DNA of 39,274 nucleotides from CAZVIK01 sp964627045 (lineage in GTDB: Bacteria; Acidobacteriota; Terriglobia; Bryobacterales; Bryobacteraceae). The stretch is from positions 1 through 39,274 of the forward strand of contig CAZVIK010000010.1 of the NCBI GenBank assembly GCA_964627045.1. Direction: 5' to 3'. Position numbers and translations under genes: made by a program. The notes beneath the pieces are model-generated. The model had not been told where the DNA came from. It worked only from the letters and a program-made list of their open reading frames with translations, and ran no database searches. This document shows positions 32,606-39,274 of this stretch, in pieces; positions within the stretch are counted from its first letter, which is position 1, and every line of letters starts with the position of its first letter.

Positions 32606-34905
32606 GTGCCGGCACCGGCTTCCAGGCTCTGCCTCGCGTTGCTCACCGCCGCGCTGGCGGTGGCGCAGGCTCCGCCGCCCGCCGAGCGCCTGGAACGGCT
32701 GGCCGCGTTCGGCAAGCTCTGGGCCGCGGTTAAGTACTTCCACCCCTGGCTTGCCCACAAGCCCCTCGATTGGGATGCCGCGCTGCTCGAGAACCTGCCC
32801 CGCGCCGCCTCGGCTGCCGGTCCTTCGGAGTACGCCGCAGCGGTTCAATCTATGCTTGCGGCCCTCGGCGACCCCGCCACGCGCGTCCTGCCGCCCACGC
32901 CCCCTCCGCCGGCCGGCGACTTCGATCTCATCCGCTGGACCGGCGGCCGGACGCTCGTCGCCACCATCAACCCCGCCACCATCGGACCAGCCTCGGCCCG
33001 CGCGCTCGAAGCCGCCGTGGAGCGGGCCACGTCGGTCGTATTCGACCTCCGCCGCCAGGAGGCCTGGGCCGGAGCCGAATCCGCCCGGACCGGCCTGCTG
33101 TTCGTAGCCGCCGGCTTGAATGCACAGCTCGCCTCCGGCTCGCTGCGCGCTCCGGGGCAGCGCTCGCGGGTGCACTCCGGCCTGGCGGCGCCGTGGGACG
33201 GAGGCAGCGTCTACTATCACTCCGCTTTCTACGTGCGCGACGGCGCGGTCCTCGAAGGCGGCTCCGCGGGCCTCGCCCGGTCCATCGCTTTCCTGGTGGA
33301 CCGATCGAGCAACCTGCCGCCGCTCGCGGTCGCCCTGCAAGACGCCGGGCGCGCGAAGATCGTGGCCGATGGCGGCCTTTCGGACGCCTCGCTGGTGGAC
33401 CGCAATCTGATCGAGCTTCCCGGCGGCCTGCGCGTCGAGTTGCGCACCACCGAACTGGTCCACGGCGACAATACGAGCGGGTTGGCGGCGGACCTCACCG
33501 TCACCGGAGGCCGTGACGCGCTGGAGGCGGCCCTGGCCCTCGTGCGAGGGACTTCGCCCGCGCCCGCTGCCGCGCGGTCCCCGTTGCCGCCCTACGGCGT
33601 TCCCCGCCGCGAGGAACCCTACGCCGCCCCGGAGTTCCCCTCCTGGCCGCGCCGGATGCTGGCCGTCTTTCGCATCTGGGCCGCGTTCGAGTACTTCCAC
33701 GCGTATCGCAGCCTGATGGACTCGGATTGGGATGGCGCGCTGCTCGACGCGCTCGCTCGCGCGGATCGCGCCCAAAGCGCCCGCGACTACGCGTTGGCGA
33801 TCGCCTCCATGCTGGCGCGCACCGGCGACTCCCATGTGTCCATGCGAGGCAGCCGCGCCTTCGACGATTTCCTCGGCGCCGCTCGTCCGCACGTCGAAAC
33901 ACGCATCATCGAGGGCCTGCCCGTGGTGACTCGCGCGCCCGAGGGCCTCGGCCTGTCGCCGGGGGATGTCGTCTTGAGCGTGGATGGGGAGCCCGCCGCC
34001 GCTCGCATCGCGCGGCTGAAACCGTACTTCGCCGCCTCTACTCCGCAGTCGCTCGATTACGCCATACAGCAGGTCTGGCTCGGCGGCGCGCCGGCCACCT
34101 CCGCCGCCCTCCTGGTACGCGGCGCGGACGGGCGGGAACGGCGCGTGCTCATCGCCCGCCACTCCTCTTCGGGGCGAACCCGTCGCAGCGGCGAGGTGGT
34201 TCGAATTCTCGCCGGCAACATCGGTTACGTCGATCTGGACCGCCTCGCTCCGTCCGGGGTGGACTCCATGTTCGAGAAGTTGAAGGACGCCCGCGCCATC
34301 GTGTTCGACATGCGCGGCTACCCGCAGGGAACCGCCTGGCTGATCGCCCCGCGCCTCACCGGACAGCGGCAGGTGGTGGCCGCACGCTTCCGCCGCCCCC
34401 TGGCGATGGCCCCGCCCGGCCATTCCGGCGACGTGGCTGTGCTCGGCGCCGCTTCGGACTTCGTGCAGTACCTTCCCGATTCCGATAAACCGAAGTACCT
34501 CGGTCCCACTGTGCTGCTGATCGACGAGCGCGCCATGAGCCAGGCCGAGCACCTCGGCCTGTTCTTCAAGGCGGCCAACAATACCGTTTTCGTGGGGAGC
34601 GCGACTGCCGGCGCCAACGGCGACGTGAGCTACTTCACCGTGCCCGGCGGCATCACCATCGGATTCTCCGGGCAGGAGGTCCTCCACCCGGACGGACGCC
34701 CGCTCCAGCGGGTGGGGTTGGTTCCGGACATCGAGGTAAACCCCCCAAACAAGGGTTTACGCGCGGCCCGCAAAAATTTAGTTNNNNNNNNNNCAAACCC
34801 ACCATCGAAGGGATTCGCGCCGGCCGCGACGAAGTTCTGGAACGCGCCTTGGAATACCTTGGGGTCGAAGGCGCGAACCTCGCGGCCGCCGGCGAAGCCC
34901 GCTGA
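32606..34905 (+). CDS. tandem-module S41-family peptidase (broken by an assembly gap)
   Basis: This is a secreted serine peptidase of the C-terminal processing/tricorn-like S41 group, about 747 residues. A signal peptide covers residues 1-22. Two copies of the helical N-terminal region occur: LAAFGKLWAAVKYFHPWL (about 33-50) and MLAVFRIWAAFEYFHAYRS (about 351-369). The second copy is followed by a PDZ-like part (LGLSPGDVVLSVDGEPAAA) and a full S41 core: GYVDLDRLAP, IVFDMRGYP and the nucleophile S645 in DERAMSQAEH. The matching place in the first half reads VDRSSNLPPLA, with no Ser at the nucleophile position. Ten Ns at 34784-34793 change the frame; the natural end resumes as KPTIEGIRAGRDEVLERALE and stops at TGA 34903-34905. 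The start is GTG 32606, with GGAGGG just ahead. Confidence 0.85.
34784..34793. other. assembly gap (10 Ns) with duplicated flanks
   Basis: The 46 bases before the Ns are a garbled version of the 46 after them, so the two contig ends probably overlap and no sequence is missing. Confidence 0.95.
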
Positions 34906-34931
34906 ACGCGCATCTCTGTAGGGCGGCCCCG

Positions 34932-35009
34932 CCTTCCGAAGTGGAGCGGATCGCCGGATCTGCCACGTGGGCGGTCCTGCCCGCGTCGCCGGTCCTCGGA
35001 TTCTTCGCG
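34932..35009. repeat. 78-bp intergenic repeat, copy 2, with hairpin
   Basis: This is copy 2 of the repeat at 31456-31533, in the same orientation. Its stem (34965-34986) reads ACGTGGGC-GGTCCT-GCCCGCGT; the one change in the stem is T-A to T-G, a wobble pair in RNA. Confidence 0.85.
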
Positions 35010-35046
35010 GGCCTTCCCCTCGTGGCGGCGCCCTCCCCGGGGCGGC

Positions 35047-35541
35047 CTAAGTCGCCTCGAATACGCCCTGCTCGCGGTTCTTGCGGACCGCGTTCCAAAG
35101 AAACACGCGTCCGTTCATGGCGATGTAGACGCCCGGTGCCAGCGTCTGCACGAAGGCCAACGCGCTGCCCAGATTGAACATTCCATCGGAGCTTCCGAAC
35201 TTGTAGGGCACCATGGCGCCAGTCAGTACGACGGTCTTGTCCGCGATCTCACGCCCCAGGCGTTCGGCCGTTTCCACCATCGTGTCGGTGCCGTGCGTGA
35301 TGACGATGCGCGGCTCGCGCGCGGCCCGGCAATGCTCCACAATGCGGTCGCGATCAGCGTCCGTCATGTCGAGGCTGTCGATCATCATCAGCGTTTCGAT
35401 CCGGACATCCACCAGACAGCGGCCCAGCCGCAGCATCTCCGGCAGGTGCGTCTGCTGGAAAAAGAGCGTGCCGGTGAATTCGTTGTAAGCCTTGTCGAAG
35501 GTCCCGCCGGTGACGACGATCCGAATGGGTTCACTGGGCAT
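35047..35541 (-). CDS. short asparaginase-domain protein
   Basis: This is the N-terminal domain alone of the asparaginase/glutaminase family: 164 residues against about 330 for full enzymes. The active-site threonines are present in VVTGGTFDKAYNE (T11 and T14) and THGTDTM, followed by VVLTGAMVPYKFGSSDG. It ends naturally at EQGVFEAT, where the C-terminal domain would begin. Similar stand-alone domains are known, so I do not call it a truncation. Substrate not certain. The start ATG 35541 overlaps the end of the membrane protein gene by 11 bases, indicating coupling. Confidence 0.8.
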   Translation of the reverse strand: MPSEPIRIVVTGGTFDKAYNEFTGTLFFQQTHLPEMLRLGRCLVDVRIETLMMIDSLDMTDADRDRIVEHCRAAREPRIVITHGTDTMVETAERLGREIADKTVVLTGAMVPYKFGSSDGMFNLGSALAFVQTLAPGVYIAMNGRVFLWNAVRKNREQGVFEAT

Positions 35542-36193
35542 GTGCTTGCCGAACCTCCCGGTGGCGGTCGATCCAACACGCCGCCGCCAGGAACAGGACA
35601 AACGACACGCCCACCCAGGCGAACGCGCCGGCGTCCGGCGGAGGCGGCCCCGCCGCCAGTGAAGCGTAGATCGCCAGGAACACGCCCACGAACGCCCAGA
35701 TCCCGTACCGGCCGATGCGGTCCCGCGCGCGCGTCCCGGTGAGATACAACCAGACGCCAGCCCCGAACATGCCAAGCTCCACAATCACGGTTCCCGCGAC
35801 CGAATACCACAAGCCCAGGCCCACCATGGGCGAGGGACCCGGAACTAGGGGTAAGTCGGGCCTATGACTCATCAGGTCCAGCAGCCAGTGACTCAACACC
35901 AGAAGGCCGACCGCCGCCGTTCCCTTGCGGTAGCGCGTCGCCAGCCAGTAAACCGCCGCCGCGCCCACCGACCAGACCAGCGTCATCGCCAGGCTGTGGG
36001 ACAACGGGTAGTTGAACTCCGCTGCCAGAAAGGGGTTGCCGGACGGAACGATCTTCACCGTCTCCCATCCGGCGATCACGAAGGCGGGGAACAGCAGGTC
36101 GATGAACTCCGAAGCCCCGAGCAGAACGCCCAGCGACGTCTTCGGCGCCACCCGCTTGGCAGCGAAGCCCAGGGCAAGATGGCCAAGAAACAT
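35531..36193 (-). CDS. YdjM/DUF457-like membrane protein (putative metal-dependent hydrolase)
   Basis: This integral membrane protein of 220 residues has about six hydrophobic segments. Starting from MFLGHLALGFAAKR, it carries the His and Asp pattern of the YdjM family: H5, ASEFIDLLFP, YPLSHSLAM and SHWLLDLMSHRPDLPL. These could bind a metal at the membrane. The start is ATG 36193, with TCTCT-GGAT upstream; the open frame continues 47 codons further but reads as unrelated sequence. It begins 49 bases after the Rsm22-like gene and overlaps the asparaginase gene. Function unknown. Confidence 0.7.
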   Translation of the reverse strand: MFLGHLALGFAAKRVAPKTSLGVLLGASEFIDLLFPAFVIAGWETVKIVPSGNPFLAAEFNYPLSHSLAMTLVWSVGAAAVYWLATRYRKGTAAVGLLVLSHWLLDLMSHRPDLPLVPGPSPMVGLGLWYSVAGTVIVELGMFGAGVWLYLTGTRARDRIGRYGIWAFVGVFLAIYASLAAGPPPPDAGAFAWVGVSFVLFLAAACWIDRHREVRQAHAQ

Positions 36194-36242
36194 GGAGGAT
36201 CTCTCTGAGTCCGACTCTAACACAGGGATAACGGCGCGGCGG

Positions 36243-37190
36243 CTAATCGCTCCATTCGCCGCCCCATTTGGCGTGACGCGCGGCGCGGAACCGGGCGGGG
36301 TCGCGGCGGGTGACGTTTTCGAGCGAAATCGCATCGCCCCGGCATACCGTCAGGTGGATGAGACCGGGACGCGGTTCGGGACGCCGAACCACCCTGCCGG
36401 CGGGATGCGGCGTCTCCGCCCGCGCCACGGCGACATAAGCGAATTTCTCGTCTTCGTAGTTGAGCGCGCCACTCTTGAGCCGCCGGTGCAGACCGGTCCT
36501 CTCGACCCGCGCGGCGAAATGGCACCAGTCGCCGGCGGGCATCGGGCAGGCCCCCTCGCCGGGACACGGCGCAAGCATCCGCGCTCCGTTCTCCAGCAGC
36601 CAGCGGCGCGCCTCGCGGACCAGCGCGAACCCTTCGGGGCTGCCCGGTTCCAGGACCGCCAGCGCCACGCGGGCCGACGCCCAGGCTTGCGCCAGCACAT
36701 GCTTCCTTGCCGCTTCGTCCAGTTCGCCGAGCGAATAGCTGGCCGCCACCAGATCGTGCGCCGGAAACGTCTCCACGTGACGGAGGTTGCGCACCGAGAT
36801 GGCCGCATCCGGCAACAGGCGCCGCGCGGCGGAGGCGAATTCCGGGGCGGCTTCGACGAGCGTGCACTCCCGCAGGGCGGGAAACACCGCGCGCGCGGCT
36901 AGCGTGGCCGCGCCCGGGCCCGCGCCCAGATCGAGCAGGCTCGCCAACGGGCCTTCCGGCAGGCGCGGTCGAAGCTCCTCGAACACCTTCGCTGCCGCGG
37001 CGAACGTCGCCGGCAGGCGAACGGCGAGATATGCCGCCACACGCTCTTCGGAAGACAGCGGGAGTTCCCCGGTGGCGCGCCGTGCTCGATAGTGATCGCT
37101 CAGGCTTCCGGCGGCGCGCGCCAGCCGGCCGGGCGCAAGACCTGCGGCGTGGCTCTCAATCGCTTCGCGGATCTCCGGAGGAAGTTGCAC
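36243..37190 (-). CDS. Rsm22-like methyltransferase
   Basis: This protein of 315 residues resembles the small-subunit methyltransferase-like Rsm22 family. The N-terminal helical part begins with QLPPEIREAIE. The SAM motif is SLLDLGAGPGAATLAA, and the family cysteines lie in APCPGEGACPM and DWCHFAAR, likely Fe-S or zinc ligands. LNYEDEKFAYVAV is also typical. The family is linked to ribosome assembly, mainly from mitochondrial work; the bacterial role is uncertain. I start it at GTG 37190, two bases after the msrA stop, because the frame further upstream is only the shadow of msrA. Confidence 0.82.
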   Translation of the reverse strand: MQLPPEIREAIESHAAGLAPGRLARAAGSLSDHYRARRATGELPLSSEERVAAYLAVRLPATFAAAAKVFEELRPRLPEGPLASLLDLGAGPGAATLAARAVFPALRECTLVEAAPEFASAARRLLPDAAISVRNLRHVETFPAHDLVAASYSLGELDEAARKHVLAQAWASARVALAVLEPGSPEGFALVREARRWLLENGARMLAPCPGEGACPMPAGDWCHFAARVERTGLHRRLKSGALNYEDEKFAYVAVARAETPHPAGRVVRRPEPRPGLIHLTVCRGDAISLENVTRRDPARFRAARHAKWGGEWSD

Positions 37191-37192
37191 GC

Positions 37193-37735
37193 CTATTCCG
37201 GCTTCAGCCTGGCGGCGAACTGCTTCTTGAACTTTTCGTATTTGGGCGCCACCACCATGGCGCAATACGGCTCTCCCGCGTGGCGCGTGAAGTAGTCGCG
37301 ATGGCAGGCCTCGGCCGGGAAGAACTCGGTGGCTGGGAGCACCTCGGTCAGGATCGGCCAGCGGAACGCGCCCCGCCCGGTCAGCTCGCCGATGAACCGC
37401 CGCGCCGCCTGCTCCTGTTCGGGCGAGTGGCAGTAGATCGCCGAGCGGTACTGCGATCCCACGTCGTTTCCCTGGCGGTTCAGCGTCGTCGGATCGTGGA
37501 TGGCGAAGAAGACTTCGAGTAAGTCTTGGAAGGTAACAACTGCCGGGTCGAACTGAACCTGGACGGCCTCGGCGTGCCCGGTCGTATCCGTACACACCTT
37601 TTCATAAGTGGGGGACGGGTCGGAGCCTCCTATGTAGCCCGGCTCGGCGGACACCACACCTTCAAGCCGGGCGAAGACCGCTTCCAGGCACCAGAAACAA
37701 CCGCCCGCGAAGGTGGCTACGTCCCGTCCCGCCAT
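37193..37735 (-). CDS. msrA: peptide methionine-S-sulfoxide reductase
   Basis: MsrA repairs oxidised methionine in proteins. In the 180 residues the active-site motif GGCFWC is at 11-16 (C13 is the nucleophile). GYIGG, GHAEAVQVQFDP and SQYRSAIYCHSPEQ follow. It lacks an MsrB domain and a signal peptide. It begins six bases after the pgk stop and is followed two bases later by the Rsm22-like gene. Confidence 0.96.
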   Translation of the reverse strand: MAGRDVATFAGGCFWCLEAVFARLEGVVSAEPGYIGGSDPSPTYEKVCTDTTGHAEAVQVQFDPAVVTFQDLLEVFFAIHDPTTLNRQGNDVGSQYRSAIYCHSPEQEQAARRFIGELTGRGAFRWPILTEVLPATEFFPAEACHRDYFTRHAGEPYCAMVVAPKYEKFKKQFAARLKPE

Positions 37736-37741
37736 GTACCG

Positions 37742-38911
37742 CTACTTCTCGGTGAGCGCGGCCACGCCCGGCAGTTCGATGCCCGAGAGGAACTCGAGCG
37801 ACGCGCCGCCGCCGGTCGAGATGTGGCTGATCTTGTCGGCCACGCCGGCCGACTTCACGGCCTTTTCGGAATCGCCGCCGCCCACCACCGATACCGCGCC
37901 GCTGCCCGCCACCGCCTTTCCGACCGCCACCGTCCCCTTGTCGAACGGCGGCTTCTCGAACACGCCCATCGGGCCGTTCCAGATGATCGTCTTGGCCCTG
38001 GCGATCTCGGCCGCATATGCCTCCACCGTCGCCGGCCCGATGTCCAGGCCCATCATTCCGTCGGGAATCGCCGTGACCACCTGGTTCTCGGCGCCTTCCT
38101 TCAATTCGGCCGCCACCACGTGATCGACCGGCAGCATCAGCTTGCCGCCGACGCCCGCCAGAAGCTGCTTGGCCAGCTCGACCTTGTCCTCTTCGACCAG
38201 CGACTTACCCGTAGGCTTGCCCTGTGCCTTCAAGAACGTGTAAGCCATGGCGCCGCCGATCAGTAACCTGTCGACAAACTTGGACAAGTTCTGGATAACT
38301 TCGATCTTATCGGATACCTTGGCGCCGCCGAGGATCGCGATGCACGGGCGGTCCGGGTTCCTGGTGGCCTTCCCGAGGTACTCCAGCTCTTTGTCCATTA
38401 ACAGCCCGGCCGCCGCCTGCAGCACGAACTGGATCATGCCCTGCGTGGAGGCGTGCGCCCGGTGCGCCGAACCGAAGGCGTCGTTCACGTATACGTCGCA
38501 CAGCGCCGCCAGTTGCTTGGCGAAAGCCGGGTCGTTCTTCTCCTCTTCGGCGTGATAGCGGAGGTTTTCGAGCAGCAGAATCTCGCCCGGGGCCGGCTTC
38601 ATCGCCTCCACCTCGGCCCCGACGCAATCCGGGGCCATCTTCACGGGCCGCCCCAGCAACTCGGACAACCGCTGTGCCACCGGCTTCAGGCTCATCTCCG
38701 GGTTCGGCTTGCCCTTGGGCCGCCCCAGGTGGCTCGCTAGAACCAGGCCCGCGCCCTGTTCCAGGGCGTACTTGATCGTGGGCAGCGAAGCCTTGATTCT
38801 CTTGTCGCTGGTGATCTCCTGCCCGCCGGGGGCCAGGGGAACGTTGAAGTCAACACGAATGAAGAGGCGCTTGCCCTTCAGATCTAGATCGCGAACGGAT
38901 AGTTTTGCCAT
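37742..38911 (-). CDS. pgk: phosphoglycerate kinase
   Basis: Pgk catalyses the ATP-forming step of glycolysis between 1,3-bisphosphoglycerate and 3-phosphoglycerate. It has 389 residues. The N-terminal substrate region reads FIRVDFNVPL and LASHLGRPKG; the middle has DAFGSAHRAHAS, LGGAKVSDKI and IGGAMAYTFLKAQG; the C-terminus has WNGPMGVFE and VGGGDSEKAV. The start is ATG 38911, with GAGG six bases ahead and a TACGAT -10-like box (38930-38935). It is the first gene of the operon pgk-msrA-Rsm22-YdjM-asparaginase. Confidence 0.97.
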   Translation of the reverse strand: MAKLSVRDLDLKGKRLFIRVDFNVPLAPGGQEITSDKRIKASLPTIKYALEQGAGLVLASHLGRPKGKPNPEMSLKPVAQRLSELLGRPVKMAPDCVGAEVEAMKPAPGEILLLENLRYHAEEEKNDPAFAKQLAALCDVYVNDAFGSAHRAHASTQGMIQFVLQAAAGLLMDKELEYLGKATRNPDRPCIAILGGAKVSDKIEVIQNLSKFVDRLLIGGAMAYTFLKAQGKPTGKSLVEEDKVELAKQLLAGVGGKLMLPVDHVVAAELKEGAENQVVTAIPDGMMGLDIGPATVEAYAAEIARAKTIIWNGPMGVFEKPPFDKGTVAVGKAVAGSGAVSVVGGGDSEKAVKSAGVADKISHISTGGGASLEFLSGIELPGVAALTEK

Positions 38912-39017
38912 AAGGACCTCAAAACGTTGATCGTAACATGGCGGCCGGCCGGCACGCTTCGCTGCCGCACGACCTGTACTACAGTCCAGTGGCCGGCTTG
39001 CCGATAGCTTACGTAGC

Positions 39018-39034
39018 GCCGGGATCTTCCCGGC
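39018..39034 (+). promoter_or_regulatory. hairpin just ahead of the porin-like gene's ribosome site
   Basis: GCCGGGA-TCT-TCCCGGC is a perfect 7-bp stem with a 3-base loop. It ends one base before the AGGAG (35-39 in the last kilobase line) of the next gene and could influence translation start. Confidence 0.45.
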
Positions 39035-39045
39035 AGGAGAGGTGT

Positions 39046-39274
39046 ATGGACCAATCTGGGCGAAGGATGGCGCTCCGAGCGGGCGTCGCGGTCTTGTGGC
39101 TGGGGGCGGCGTCTGGCCTCGCGGCGCAGTCCTGGGACGTTCCGGCGAATGCGGCCAAATGGGTCGGGGCGCAATCGGAAGGCAGACTCAAGCTTACCGG
39201 CGAGGTTCGCGGCCGCTATGAACGCCGCCTGGGGCAGAACTTCGGGAAGGACCCCGATCTGGACACCGGGCTGA
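39046..39274 (+). CDS. start of a porin-like/alginate-export-like outer-membrane protein (partial)
   Basis: This gene starts at ATG 39046, with AGGAG six bases ahead, and runs off the window after 76 codons. A signal peptide is clear (GVAVLWLGAASGLAAQ). The mature start LKLTGEVRGRYERRLGQNFG looks like the first beta strand of alginate-export-like or other acidobacterial porins. The family call is tentative because only the N-terminus is seen. Confidence 0.5.
   Translation, partial: MDQSGRRMALRAGVAVLWLGAASGLAAQSWDVPANAAKWVGAQSEGRLKLTGEVRGRYERRLGQNFGKDPDLDTGL

Noticed and set aside
32522..34687. 721-codon open frame on the - strand across the S41 gene
   Set aside because: It is antisense to a clear peptidase with signal peptide and active-site Ser; composition is typical of a shadow frame.

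Overview
The window is high-GC, gene-dense bacterial DNA and most probably comes from an Acidobacteriota genome, possibly Bryobacterales/Solibacter-like. The clues are a secreted VWFA protein of the acidobacterial type, a small Hfq-like protein with a KH-type Sm2 signature, LptE and a polysaccharide locus indicating a diderm envelope, and phosphatidylserine/phosphatidylethanolamine synthesis genes. The taxonomic call is inference from protein style, because no rRNA or tRNA gene is visible. Two runs of ten Ns (2163-2172 and 34784-34793) show that this is a scaffold. Both interrupt a gene that changes frame across the gap.

Region 1 (1-7487, + strand) is a surface or exopolysaccharide operon. 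It holds an O-antigen ligase/polymerase-like membrane protein, two SAM methyltransferases, a GT4 glycosyltransferase, a fused GT4-WecG/TagA two-domain glycosyltransferase, and a WbaP-type polyprenyl-phosphate sugar-1-phosphate transferase. Genes overlap or nearly abut. Together they could start the glycan on undecaprenyl phosphate (WbaP), extend it (GT4, WecG), decorate it (methyltransferases) and polymerise or ligate it.

Region 2 (7507-24439) is mostly housekeeping. It contains cysE divergent from an isolated nuoA plus an AlaX-like editing protein, a ureide-permease-like transporter, the pyrF-alaS pair, and the operon DUF1385-prfA-prmC-dinB. Next come a secreted rhodanese divergent from ispG, then DUF2203, a thioredoxin-NHL protein and rpsT. 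Between pyrF and dinB lies a remnant of an AAA/ABC-type ATPase in lower-GC sequence, the clearest foreign or decayed piece here.

Region 3 (24571-30861, - strand) reads VWFA protein, Hfq-like protein, SuhB-like phosphatase, psd, pssA, an Asd-like protein lacking the catalytic cysteine, lptE and holA. It links phospholipid synthesis and LPS export to DNA replication and RNA binding.

Region 4 (30899-39274) has a YbgC-type thioesterase, a DHH phosphoesterase and a large tandem S41 peptidase on +. It then has the - strand operon pgk-msrA-Rsm22-like methyltransferase-YdjM-like membrane protein-short asparaginase. The start of a porin-like gene runs off the right end. Two copies of a 78-bp hairpin-bearing intergenic repeat flank the DHH/S41 pair.

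I found no CRISPR array, phage, insertion sequence or complete defence system. The points most worth a second look are the Asd-like protein without its cysteine, the GT4-WecG fusion, the duplicated S41 peptidase with a dead first half, the hairpin repeat pair, the ATPase remnant and the possible leaderless starts of nuoA and ispG.
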